Of a stretch of 64,000 nt of DNA, positions 1 through 8,786 are shown one piece after another. Where the stretch lies: contig CAYIYZ010000007.1 of assembly GCA_964367935.1 (NCBI GenBank), positions 1 through 64,000 of the forward strand, given 5' to 3'. The notes below the pieces were generated by a model. The model was given only the letters and a program-made list of their open reading frames with translations. It was not told the origin of the DNA and did not search any database. The stretch is from Scatomorpha sp964367935. GTDB taxonomy: Bacteria > Bacillota > Clostridia > Oscillospirales > Oscillospiraceae. How positions within the stretch are numbered: the first letter of the stretch is position 1; each line of letters begins with the position of its first letter. Made by a program: the position numbers and the translations under genes.

Positions 1-116
1 TACCGATGACGATGGTAGATAAGTGGACGATACTGATGGCAATCATAGCTCTGGTACAGTGCGCAGTGACTTACATGTCACGTAAGGAGCACGAGGAGGA
101 GAGCGAGAACGCTTAA
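1..116 (+). CDS. C-terminal end of a tandem surface-protein paralogue (5' truncated by window)
   Basis: The window opens inside this gene. Only its last 37 codons are present, in frame from base 3 and ending in TAA at 114-116. The peptide holds the last hydrophobic segment and a charged Glu/Arg/Lys tail. It differs at only 3 of 37 positions from the C-terminus of the next gene (385-3756), and the DNA after the stop is also alike. This is therefore the 3' end of a recent tandem duplicate of that gene. A role as a membrane-anchored surface protein is inferred from the paralogue only. Confidence 0.8.
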   Translation, partial: PMTMVDKWTILMAIIALVQCAVTYMSRKEHEEESENA

Positions 117-175
117 GTTAAGTCGAGAGCAAAGACGGCGAAGATCGTTAAATTAGCAAAAATCTAATATGAAAC

Positions 176-207
176 CCTCCCGAACTTCGGTTCGGGAGGT
201 TTTTTTT
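176..207 (+). terminator. Rho-independent terminator of the truncated surface gene
   Basis: A perfect 9-bp stem (176-184 with 191-199) with a 6-base loop CTTCGG is followed by a run of eight T. The same hairpin, slightly extended, follows the next paralogue at 3811-3846. Confidence 0.85.
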
Positions 208-269
208 AAGCTTGAAACCATAATTTGGGGGCATTATTGCATTAAAAACAGCCCAAAACGGGCGACTTT

Positions 270-339
270 GTTGCGATTTCGTAACAAATGCAAAAAAACG
301 GCCAAATGCAACCGAAATGCAACCTAGCGTCACTATAAT
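270..339 (+). promoter_or_regulatory. Promoter cassette of the first complete surface gene
   Basis: A near-palindrome GTTGCGATTTCGTAAC (270-285) is followed at once by AAATGCAA (286), then AAATGCAAC at 304 and 315, then a TATAAT -10 box at 334-339. There is no good -35 box. The same elements recur upstream of the gene at 4014 with identical spacings (18, 11 and 19 bases). The two AAATGCAAC copies, 11 bp apart and so on one face of the helix, sit where an activator would replace the -35 contact. Factor unknown. Confidence 0.6.
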
Positions 340-384
340 GGGCACATAAAGAAAAACAAAGTTAAAAAAGGAATGGTGACCACT

Positions 385-3300
385 ATGAAAAAGGCAAACA
401 AAAAGATTTCACTTAACACAAGAATACTTAGTGTAATAATGATAGTATCTTTGTTATTGGTGAACGTTACGATGATCAGCCCTGCCTTTGCAGATGATCA
501 GAACTCAGCACCTGTAGAAGAGAGCGGCGGCCTCGGCGTACTCGACTTAGGCGACGTAGACACAGGAGAAGGTGAAGGCGAACAAAGCGACGCAACACCT
601 CCCGCAGGCGAGCAGGCTCCCCAGAACAATACCGCCGGTGGATACAACATCATCCTCAACTACGTTAACAGGCAAAATGAGGTAATCAAGGATAGCGTGA
701 CAATCCCCGCGACGACCAATTTCTCAAATCAGTATATCACAACAATTACACATAATGGTACAGAGTACGCCAATCCGACAATGACAAGATCCGACGGCGC
801 TACTAGCTACTCTGTAACTCCAGCGAATATGACAGAAGACCTGATAGTTACTTTTAGCTATGCAAGAGTGCTGGTAACTTCTGAACTGGTTACATTCGAG
901 CCGCTAACCGCACAGGTCGTGTCATGGCCCGAGAACCCCTATGGTCCTCAGTACACAGACTACGGTTGGGTACAGTGGTCGGTAAAGGTATCACTTTCTG
1001 ATGATGCAATTGCAGAGGGCATAACACTAAATTATATTAGCTTCAACCCCGGTGGTACGGCGATGACCAATCCTCCGAACTCAAACTATCAGGGAATTCC
1101 CGCAGACAGCACTGAATTCGTTTTCACAACTATTTCGTTGCAGAGTGGCTATCCCAAACCCGGCGACAGCCACAATGTAAGCGCTAATGTAAGGTTCAAC
1201 GGAACATATGCATCTTTCAGCGGCACTGCAGTTCGCCCCGAGCTTGAGCTGGCTGAAGAGCTTGCGATAGTAGATGTCAAGCTCGACGAGAACAACATGT
1301 TCACAGTAACAGCGAGCCCGGCCAGCGAGACCGGCGTAGTCGGCACAATCGGCGGCGAGGAACTGACATTCACAATGGATGAAGCTACCGGCTTCTGGAC
1401 TGCGACTTATGACGCAACAGCAATGTTCACAGGCGATGATCACAACATTAAAATTGACGTAACATCCGATGCAGGTGAGACTGTATCCGAAACTGTAAGA
1501 GTATTAAAGGTTAACTTCTATACACATGACAACCACAATACACCGGCAGCATCACGTTACATGCTCTCGGACGACCAAGTATACAACTTCCTACCCACAG
1601 CAGATGAGTACACCGCACAGTACGGTAGCACCTTGCTTCAGGGCCAGAAGATAGCACAGGGCAATGACGCGTCCGGCAACCTTCAGTACAGCTGGTACTA
1701 TGTAGCTGACTATGTATACACAGAAGCATACCCCAACACTACACCCATAGCATCAAGAGACTTTTACCCCGTAGTTATCTCTGAAGTAAAGTTCTTAGGT
1801 TATCCTGAAGTTACATTTGACGGTAACAGCAGACCCGTGTATGGCGATCCCATGGACACCACTCTATGGACACAGTTTGCAGGCAACGCAAATCTATACA
1901 TGCTTTCCGGTCAGTTGCCGGGTACCCATCCTAACTTAGATGGATTCATCTGGACAGGTGAAGACGGCAATGAATATGACTCGGGCGAGGTCGCTCTGTT
2001 CGACATCAGTGAGCCCACAACATTCACCTATTCGAAGCTGGCAGAGCCCGTACCCACAGATCTAGCAAGAACAGTTTTCTCCGGTGACGCAACAGCAGCC
2101 TATCTAGCAGCAGATATTCAGGAGATCCTCGGCACAACAGAGACAATCAATTTCGCAGCAGGCTCCACATTTAACGTAGTGTGGGCAAATGGTCAGCCGG
2201 CAGTCAATGTTGGTTTCTCCGAGAGTGACGTAGCTGAGCAGACACTGGCATTCACAGTAGGCGACTCAACAGAGGCACAAACAATACAGGCGAAGATTTA
2301 CCCCAGAGTAGTAACAATAAACCGTATCAACTCACACGTATCAGTACAGGGCTCAAATGTGATGATAGACTTTGAAGACGCTATGCGTTACCCCGACAGC
2401 TACAGCTTCCAGTTTGAAGCAGGTGCTAATGTAAGCGTACTAAGCGGCACAGAGCTAAGAAACTTCTACAGCCACTTCTATGTGTACGTTGCAGCAGATG
2501 AGCACAAGGATTCTTCACAGCCCATACTCGGCAACTACACCTTTACAGCACTAGAGTCTAACCCCATGTTCTACAGCTCACCTGATTTTGATGTAGTATA
2601 CAAGGGCGGTACACCTTTGTTCCAGCTAAAGGCGGAGAACGACATGATTCACAGCACACATGTTGACATCAGCCCCGAGGTATTTTCCAACTATCATATG
2701 CACATGAACCAGGGCAACCTCAGTGTATACGCAGCAGATAACTTCGAAGACAGCAAGCGTTACGATGGCGTAGGATACACCATGGACACAGAGGCAAATG
2801 ACAGTGCAGAGACCGATATGTTCCTAGAAGCAGTATACGGCGATATCGCAGTAGTAGAGAATGCATTGGCAGAGAATCAGAGGCTGATCGTACGTTTCCC
2901 CGGAGACTTCGCAACGAACGACATTAACTTTGATCAGACTTCCTACACAACACCTGCGGCACCGGGCGTCTATGAAGTACCCTTCAAGATCTTCGTAGCA
3001 GAGTTCAACTCAGAGACAAATTCTTGGGAGCCCATAGCAGGAGAGACAGCATCAGTTTACAGCGAAGACAATGCGTATACAGCAACAATCACAATCACTC
3101 GCGGTACAACAGTACCGTCACCGGGTCCGTCGGATCCTGTGCAGCCGACACCGACACTGACACCGACACCGTCGACAGAAATTCCCGATCCGAGCACACC
3201 GCTTGATCCGGGCGAAACACCTCCTGTAACGACAGGCACACCGACACCGACGGCACCTGTACAGATAACAGACGCACCTCCTCCCCTAGTAGCACTTCCT

Positions 3301-3756
3301 TCTGACACACCGACTCCTGCAGAGCCGACAGATCCCGTAGAGATCCCCGAGCCGAGCACACCTCTTGCAGGTGGCGAAGAGACACCTGAGGTAACAATCA
3401 CAGAGCCGGAGACACCTCTGGCAGCAGGCAACGGCGCAGCATGGGCACTTGTTAACCTAATCCTAACAGTGTTCACAGGCATCTTGAGTGTAGTACTTCT
3501 CATCGGTTACTTCCGCAACAAGCGTGAAGACGAAGAGTACGAGGACGAGGATGTAAAGCGCAAGGGCGCAATGAGACTGTTCAGCATCGCACCTGCAGTA
3601 GCAGCGGTCGTAGTGTTCATCCTAACAGAGGATATGAGCCTACCGATGACGATGGTAGACCAGTGGACGATACTAATGGCAATCATAGCTCTTGTACAGT
3701 GCGGAGTGACTTACATGTCACGCAAGGAGCGCGAAGAAGAGAGCGAGAACGCTTAA
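385..3756 (+). CDS. Large secreted, membrane-anchored surface protein (adhesin-like)
   Basis: About 1123 residues. A signal peptide (residues 1-36, ending SPAFA) is followed by ESGGLGVLDLGD, a block shared with the next gene. A MucBP-like beta domain follows near residues 85-165, then a long extracellular part with no domain I recognise, then a Pro/Thr-rich stalk with imperfect TPT and PSTPL repeats. The end holds a TPLAAG motif and about three hydrophobic segments around charged cytoplasmic stretches. ATG 385 is preferred because GGTGA lies 5 bases before it and its product aligns with the start of the next paralogue; ATG 373 is an in-frame alternative. Adhesion or a cell-surface role is inference. 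Middle member of a tandem family. Confidence 0.8.
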   Translation: MKKANKKISLNTRILSVIMIVSLLLVNVTMISPAFADDQNSAPVEESGGLGVLDLGDVDTGEGEGEQSDATPPAGEQAPQNNTAGGYNIILNYVNRQNEVIKDSVTIPATTNFSNQYITTITHNGTEYANPTMTRSDGATSYSVTPANMTEDLIVTFSYARVLVTSELVTFEPLTAQVVSWPENPYGPQYTDYGWVQWSVKVSLSDDAIAEGITLNYISFNPGGTAMTNPPNSNYQGIPADSTEFVFTTISLQSGYPKPGDSHNVSANVRFNGTYASFSGTAVRPELELAEELAIVDVKLDENNMFTVTASPASETGVVGTIGGEELTFTMDEATGFWTATYDATAMFTGDDHNIKIDVTSDAGETVSETVRVLKVNFYTHDNHNTPAASRYMLSDDQVYNFLPTADEYTAQYGSTLLQGQKIAQGNDASGNLQYSWYYVADYVYTEAYPNTTPIASRDFYPVVISEVKFLGYPEVTFDGNSRPVYGDPMDTTLWTQFAGNANLYMLSGQLPGTHPNLDGFIWTGEDGNEYDSGEVALFDISEPTTFTYSKLAEPVPTDLARTVFSGDATAAYLAADIQEILGTTETINFAAGSTFNVVWANGQPAVNVGFSESDVAEQTLAFTVGDSTEAQTIQAKIYPRVVTINRINSHVSVQGSNVMIDFEDAMRYPDSYSFQFEAGANVSVLSGTELRNFYSHFYVYVAADEHKDSSQPILGNYTFTALESNPMFYSSPDFDVVYKGGTPLFQLKAENDMIHSTHVDISPEVFSNYHMHMNQGNLSVYAADNFEDSKRYDGVGYTMDTEANDSAETDMFLEAVYGDIAVVENALAENQRLIVRFPGDFATNDINFDQTSYTTPAAPGVYEVPFKIFVAEFNSETNSWEPIAGETASVYSEDNAYTATITITRGTTVPSPGPSDPVQPTPTLTPTPSTEIPDPSTPLDPGETPPVTTGTPTPTAPVQITDAPPPLVALPSDTPTPAEPTDPVEIPEPSTPLAGGEETPEVTITEPETPLAAGNGAAWALVNLILTVFTGILSVVLLIGYFRNKREDEEYEDEDVKRKGAMRLFSIAPAVAAVVVFILTEDMSLPMTMVDQWTILMAIIALVQCGVTYMSRKEREEESENA

Positions 3757-3810
3757 GTTAAGTCGAGAGTCAAGACGGTAAAACAACAAAAATAGCGAAA
3801 AACTAATAGC

Positions 3811-3846
3811 AACTACCTCCCGAACTACGGTTCGGGAGGTAGTTTT
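3811..3846 (+). terminator. Rho-independent terminator of the large surface gene
   Basis: A 14-bp perfect stem (3811-3824 with 3831-3844), loop CTACGG, then T's. It is an extended version of the hairpin at 176-207, so the 3' flank was duplicated with the gene. Confidence 0.8.
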
Positions 3847-3877
3847 GCTTTAAAAACGGGCTAAAACGGGCATTATT

Positions 3878-3947
3878 GTTGCGATTTCGTAACAAATGCA
3901 ATAAAAAGGGCAAATGCAACTAAAATGCAACCTCGGATTGCTATAAT
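3878..3947 (+). promoter_or_regulatory. Promoter cassette of the second complete surface gene
   Basis: Same layout as 270-339: palindrome GTTGCGATTTCGTAAC (3878-3893), AAATGCAA at 3894, AAATGCAAC at 3912 and 3923, and TATAAT at 3942-3947, here with a TG extended -10. The spacings equal those of the first copy, which argues for shared control of both genes. Confidence 0.6.
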
Positions 3948-4013
3948 GGGCACATAAGAAAAAGCGAATAAAAAAATGGGAAATATAAAAGGAATAGGGA
4001 AAGGTGAAGGGAA

Positions 4014-5939
4014 ATGAAAGCACAGAATAATAAGAGGACGATTAACAAGAAGATACTCAGCATAGTAATGGTAGTAGCGATGCTTTTGATGAATGTAGCA
4101 CTGGTAAGTCCCGCATTTGCAGACGACGGTTCCGTAGCGGAGAGTGGCGGCTTGGGCGTACTCGACTTAGGCGATACAAGTGGCACTGATGAGGGTACAA
4201 GCGAACCCGAAGCGAAGAAACAGATCGACACCGCAGATAAGTACGAAATCGTGTTCAGATCCGCCGGTGGCATATTTAATAATACAGACGATAACAGCAA
4301 GACAAAGACAGTTAAAATTGTTAACGGTAAGGTTAATGACTGGATATACGGAGTGCATGCACTCACAGCTCCCGAAGGTAGGATGTTCAGCCACTGGGAA
4401 TTTTTTGATAACGGCACTCAGGCAAGCAAGGAAAATGTAGCGACTGCGCTACTAAGCGATGACGATGGAAAAATCGACCTAAAGGCAGTGTACGTAGACC
4501 TCATACAGGTAACATACGTTGCAGGTAATGCAGAAGGATTATTCACAGCACCCGTAGACAGTAAGGACTATGAGCCTGGCAAGACTATAAAGCTTCAGAG
4601 CGCAACAGATGATGTCATAGCAATCGAAAATGTCAATGGCAAGCTTATTAACTACGTTTTTGCAGGCTGGAAATTGACAGGCGGCTCCGTTGAGTCCGGC
4701 GGTGTTGTATACAATTATGGCGAAGATAAGGTTTTCAACGAGAATCAGCAGGTAACACTCTTGAAGGACGCAACATTCAGGGCACAGTGGGCGAAGGTGT
4801 ACACCATCACATACCTACCGGGTGCTGAGGACGTTACAGGTATGCCCAACACAACAGTTAAGTACAAAGAGGAAGGCGCTGAGTTCAAGACAGCAGATAA
4901 GCCCCAGCGTGAAGGCTATACCTTCGTGGCATGGGAAGTAACAGCAGGCGAGACGGTACGTGACAACGGCACAGATAAGAATGTTGGCGATACAATAAAT
5001 CAAAACAAGAAGATAGTAGCAATCTCGGACGTAACCCTCACAGCAGTTTGGGAAGAAAAGACCGATAACAACACAGGCAACGAAGGTGACGACAACACAG
5101 GCAACGAAGGCGACGACAACACAGGCGACGAGGGCGACGACAACACAAACGCAAACACACAGGTACCTCCCACGAACGCAGTTAATGACGAAGAGCCCGA
5201 GCAGCTAGCAAGCTACACAGTAACGGTAAACTACGTAGACGAGAACGGCGCAGAGATACGCACAGCATACACAAGCACAGGCGTAGAAGACACAGACTAC
5301 GACGTAAGCGCACAGACAGCACCTTCAATAGATGGTTATGACTTTGTAAGCACAACAGGTGCTGCAAGCGGCGTACTTAGTGGCGATGTAGTGATAACTT
5401 CCACCTATGCGGCAGAGGAGATCGAGGCACCTGTAGAGGTAAACTACAACTTGACTGTAAACTATGTAAGCGAGGCAGGCATCTCCATAATAGCACCTTA
5501 CACAAGCACAGCACTTGAGGGTACAGAGTACGACCTAACAGCAAATGTCGGACTGTTCATAAACGGCTACACCTTCTTAAGAAGCGAGGGCGCAGACATA
5601 AGCGGTACACTAAGCGGAGACGTAGTAATAGAGTGCGTGTACGCAGTAGCAGTAGCACCGGTAGCGGCAACAGGCGACGAGACACCTGTAGTAGGCGACG
5701 ATGCACCCACAACAAACATCGTTGACAACCAGCAGCCACTTGCTGCACAGGCGGACACAGATAACGCAAACACAGAGAGCGCAACTACAGAGATAGCAGA
5801 AGAAGAGGCACCTCTAGCAGCAGAGCCCGAGACAACAACTTCTAACTCCCTGTTCATGTTAGTAATAGTTGCAGCAGGTCTGTTGAGCACAATATCACTC
5901 ATAGTATTCTTCCGCAAGAAGCGCGAGCAGCAAGACTAA
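4014..5939 (+). CDS. Secreted MucBP/InlB-repeat surface protein
   Basis: 641 residues. Signal peptide 1-36, then the ESGGLGVLDLGD block shared with the gene before it. Three Listeria-Bacteroides (InlB B-like) beta repeats follow, roughly residues 75-345, recognisable by phrases such as REGYTFVAWE. A low-complexity linker with DNTGNEGD repeats (about 350-378) leads to two MucBP-like domains (about 398-470 and 478-550) opening with TVNYV and closing with GDVVI. The C-terminus has APLAAEPE, one membrane segment and an Arg/Lys tail, as in cell-surface anchoring. MucBP domains are known from mucin-binding proteins; binding here is inferred. AGGTGAAGGG precedes the ATG. Confidence 0.85.
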   Translation: MKAQNNKRTINKKILSIVMVVAMLLMNVALVSPAFADDGSVAESGGLGVLDLGDTSGTDEGTSEPEAKKQIDTADKYEIVFRSAGGIFNNTDDNSKTKTVKIVNGKVNDWIYGVHALTAPEGRMFSHWEFFDNGTQASKENVATALLSDDDGKIDLKAVYVDLIQVTYVAGNAEGLFTAPVDSKDYEPGKTIKLQSATDDVIAIENVNGKLINYVFAGWKLTGGSVESGGVVYNYGEDKVFNENQQVTLLKDATFRAQWAKVYTITYLPGAEDVTGMPNTTVKYKEEGAEFKTADKPQREGYTFVAWEVTAGETVRDNGTDKNVGDTINQNKKIVAISDVTLTAVWEEKTDNNTGNEGDDNTGNEGDDNTGDEGDDNTNANTQVPPTNAVNDEEPEQLASYTVTVNYVDENGAEIRTAYTSTGVEDTDYDVSAQTAPSIDGYDFVSTTGAASGVLSGDVVITSTYAAEEIEAPVEVNYNLTVNYVSEAGISIIAPYTSTALEGTEYDLTANVGLFINGYTFLRSEGADISGTLSGDVVIECVYAVAVAPVAATGDETPVVGDDAPTTNIVDNQQPLAAQADTDNANTESATTEIAEEEAPLAAEPETTTSNSLFMLVIVAAGLLSTISLIVFFRKKREQQD

Positions 5940-5950
5940 TATAATTAGGA

Positions 5951-5990
5951 AAACCCCTTGAAAAGCTAAGCTTTTCAAGGGGTTTATTTT
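5951..5990. terminator. Bidirectional terminator between the surface gene and argH
   Basis: A long near-perfect palindrome (5951-5967 with 5969-5984) followed by T's on the + strand lies between two converging genes, so it can serve both. Confidence 0.8.
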
Positions 5991-6021
5991 TTTGAGTAGA
6001 ACTTTTATTTGTGATGGCGCT

Positions 6022-7392
6022 TTAGGCTTTTAAAAATGCGATTTGCGCCTCCACCGACTCAAAGCCCGTACCGCCCTGCGATGTACGCTTTCTCACACAA
6101 GTCATGAGTGAAATCTCATCGAATACATCGGCCTCAATTAAATCCGAGTACCCACGGTACTCCTCAAGTTTGATATCCTCAAGAGTCTTACCGGACTTAA
6201 TGCACATAGCGACAATCTCGCCTGTTAGCTTGTAAGCCGTACGGAAAGGCATACCCTTTTTTGTAAGGTAATCAGCGAGATCCGTAGCGTTTATAAAACC
6301 GCCGTTTGCAGCTTTAAGCATCTTCTCGGGGCGTGATTTCATTGTCGCTACCATGGGCGCAAAGACCTTTAGGCACATGGATGCAGTGTCAAAAGCGTCG
6401 AATATCGCCTCCTTATCCTCCTGCATGTCTTTATTGTAAGCGAGCGGCAAGCCTTTAAGCATAGTAAGCAGTCCTATGAGGTCACCGTAGACACGTCCGC
6501 ATTTACCACGGCAGAGCTCTGCCATATCCGCATTTTTCTTCTGCGGCATGATGGATGAGCCTGTTGTATAGGCGTCCGATAGCTCCACAAACTGAAATTC
6601 CCAGCTTGACCATAGAATAATCTCCTCCGAAAAACGTGAGAGATGCGTCATAAGCAGAGCGAGCGCGGAGCAGAGCTCAACACAGAAATCTCTGTCGGAT
6701 ACAGAATCAAGACTGTTTAGTGTGTAGCCCTCGAACCCGAGAGCTGCAGCCGTGTGCGCCCTGTCTATATCGTAAGTCGTGCCCGCAAGCGCACAAGCGC
6801 CCAAAGGCGACACGTTCATGCGCCGCACCGCATCCTCCATACGCCCAATGTCACGGGTCAGCATCATGGCGTAGGCCAAAAGATGATGCGCAAAGCTTAT
6901 GGGCTGTGCCCTCTGTAAATGCGTATAGCCGGGCATTATACTCTCTTTATTTTGCTCCGCCTGTACGACTATAGCGTCTATAAGTGCTTTTGTGAGCGCC
7001 ACAATTTCAGCAGCCGCACCTCGTAAGTACAGCCTTAGATCCGTCGCTACCTGATCGTTTCTGCTACGTGCCGTGTGCAGTTTCTTGCCCACCTCACCCA
7101 AACGATCTGTCAACACTGCCTCAATAAAGCTGTGTATGTCCTCTGCAGCCGTGTCTATTTTTAGCGTTCCCTCGTCTATGTCCGAGAGTATAGCACCGAG
7201 ACCTTCTATAAGCCTTGCGCCCTCGTCCGAGGAAATTATACCGCATTTAGCGAGCATGGCGGCGTGCGCTATAGAACCCTCTATGTCCTGCCTGTACATG
7301 CGACTGTCAAAACCAATGGAACTGTTAAAATCGTCAGCGACACTGTCAAGTGCCTCAGCGGCACGCCCTGCCCAAATTTTACTCTGCGCCAT
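6022..7392 (-). CDS. argH: Argininosuccinate lyase
   Basis: 456 residues, usual family length. Splits argininosuccinate to arginine and fumarate, the last step of arginine synthesis, in the cytoplasm. The fumarase/aspartase-superfamily signature GSSIMPQKKN is present near residue 280, and the N-terminal HTARSRNDQ stretch is typical of the enzyme. Its ATG overlaps the stop of argG by one base (TAATG), so the two genes are translationally coupled in one operon read from the promoter upstream of argG. Confidence 0.97.
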   Translation of the reverse strand: MAQSKIWAGRAAEALDSVADDFNSSIGFDSRMYRQDIEGSIAHAAMLAKCGIISSDEGARLIEGLGAILSDIDEGTLKIDTAAEDIHSFIEAVLTDRLGEVGKKLHTARSRNDQVATDLRLYLRGAAAEIVALTKALIDAIVVQAEQNKESIMPGYTHLQRAQPISFAHHLLAYAMMLTRDIGRMEDAVRRMNVSPLGACALAGTTYDIDRAHTAAALGFEGYTLNSLDSVSDRDFCVELCSALALLMTHLSRFSEEIILWSSWEFQFVELSDAYTTGSSIMPQKKNADMAELCRGKCGRVYGDLIGLLTMLKGLPLAYNKDMQEDKEAIFDAFDTASMCLKVFAPMVATMKSRPEKMLKAANGGFINATDLADYLTKKGMPFRTAYKLTGEIVAMCIKSGKTLEDIKLEEYRGYSDLIEADVFDEISLMTCVRKRTSQGGTGFESVEAQIAFLKA

Positions 7393-8627
7393 TACTTCGC
7401 ACCCTTACTGTTTTTCTCTTTTAACTGTGCCTGAACCTTTATGGGCAGTCCGAAAAGATTTATAAAGCCCTTGGCGTCGCCCTGGTCATAGACCTCGTCC
7501 TCGCCGAAAGTGGCTATCTCTTCGGAATAAAGTGACCAGTCACTCCACACGCCGGCCTTTATTATATTGCCCTTGTACAGCTTCAAACGCACCTTGCCCG
7601 TCACGTTCTCTTGAGTCTTGTCAACGAAGGCACTGAGAGCCTCACGGAGCGGTGTGTACCACTGACCGTTATACACGAGGTCGGCGAAAGTGATGGCGAG
7701 CTCCTGCTTTTTGTGCATTACAAGCTTGTCAAGGCACACGGTTTCAAGGTACTTGTGCGCCGCATAGAGAATAGCACCGCCCGGTGTCTCATAAAGACCC
7801 CTGCACTTCATGCCAACAAGCCTGTTCTCAACTATATCGAGTAAGCCTATGGCGTTAGCTCCGCCCAGTTCGTTGAGCTTTAGCACTATATTCTTTGCGC
7901 TCATGCTCTCGCCGTTTAGCGTGACGGGCACGCCCGACACAAATTCCATCTCCAAGTACGTGGGCTCGTCCGGTGCCTGCATGGGCGACACGCTCATTTC
8001 GAGGAAGCCCTCTTTTTCATACAGGGGCTCGTTGCCCGTGTCCTCGAGGTCGAGACCCTCATGAGATAAATGCCACAGGTTCTTATCCTTGGAGTAGTTC
8101 GTCTCACGGTTAATCTTAAGTGGAACATTATGCGCTTCTGCGTAGGCAATGGCGTCCTCGCGTGAGCGTATTTCCCACTCACGCCAAGGTGCGATTATCT
8201 TCATATCGGGCGCAAAATGCTTTATCGTGAGCTCAAAACGCACCTGATCGTTGCCCTTACCCGTGCAACCGTGGCAGATGGCGTCTGCGCCCTCCGCCTT
8301 TGCTATCTCCACTATACGCTTAGCGATGATGGGACGTGCAAAGCTCGTGCCGAGCATGTAATCTTCGTACAGAGCGCCGGCCTTGACGGTTGGTATGATG
8401 AAATCTTCGACGAATTCGTCCGTCAGATCCTCTATATAGAGCTTAGACGCACCTGTTTTTATCGCCTTTTCCTCCAGCCCGTCAAGCTCCGTACCCTGCC
8501 CGACGTCACCCGACACAGCGATGACCTCACAGTCGTCATAATTTTCCTTCAGCCACGGAATGATAACGGACGTATCCAAACCGCCTGAATACGCAAGCAC
8601 AACTTTCTTTATCCCTTTTACGGACAT
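7392..8627 (-). CDS. argG: Argininosuccinate synthase
   Basis: 411 residues. Joins citrulline and aspartate using ATP to give argininosuccinate. The N-type ATP pyrophosphatase loop AYSGGLDTS is at residues 12-20. The start is set at ATG 8627, which has GGAGGG 9 bases upstream; a longer frame to 8648 lacks a site. First gene of the argG-argH operon. No T-box or clear Arg box was seen in the leader. Confidence 0.97.
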   Translation of the reverse strand: MSVKGIKKVVLAYSGGLDTSVIIPWLKENYDDCEVIAVSGDVGQGTELDGLEEKAIKTGASKLYIEDLTDEFVEDFIIPTVKAGALYEDYMLGTSFARPIIAKRIVEIAKAEGADAICHGCTGKGNDQVRFELTIKHFAPDMKIIAPWREWEIRSREDAIAYAEAHNVPLKINRETNYSKDKNLWHLSHEGLDLEDTGNEPLYEKEGFLEMSVSPMQAPDEPTYLEMEFVSGVPVTLNGESMSAKNIVLKLNELGGANAIGLLDIVENRLVGMKCRGLYETPGGAILYAAHKYLETVCLDKLVMHKKQELAITFADLVYNGQWYTPLREALSAFVDKTQENVTGKVRLKLYKGNIIKAGVWSDWSLYSEEIATFGEDEVYDQGDAKGFINLFGLPIKVQAQLKEKNSKGAK

Positions 8628-8659
8628 ATGTATATTCCCTCCAAACATTTAATACCACA

Positions 8660-8688
8660 ATTATAGACGCATTGCCCCATTATTGCAA
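8660..8688 (-). promoter_or_regulatory. Sigma-A type promoter of argGH
   Basis: On the minus strand: TTGCAA (8683-8688), 17-base spacer, perfect TATAAT (8660-8665). The start of transcription would fall about 25 bases before the argG start codon. Confidence 0.7.
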
Positions 8689-8786
8689 TAGAATAAAACA
8701 GAAAAATATACACCCCGTCGAGCAGCGACAAAGTGCATATTATACAATTTATGTGGTGATTTGTGAATAAATATGAGTTTTGCGAT

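Noticed and set aside
3057..3503. 148-codon Gly/Ser/Val-rich frame on the minus strand
   Set aside because: Antisense to the Pro/Thr-rich repeat stalk of the surface protein; an effect of the repeat.
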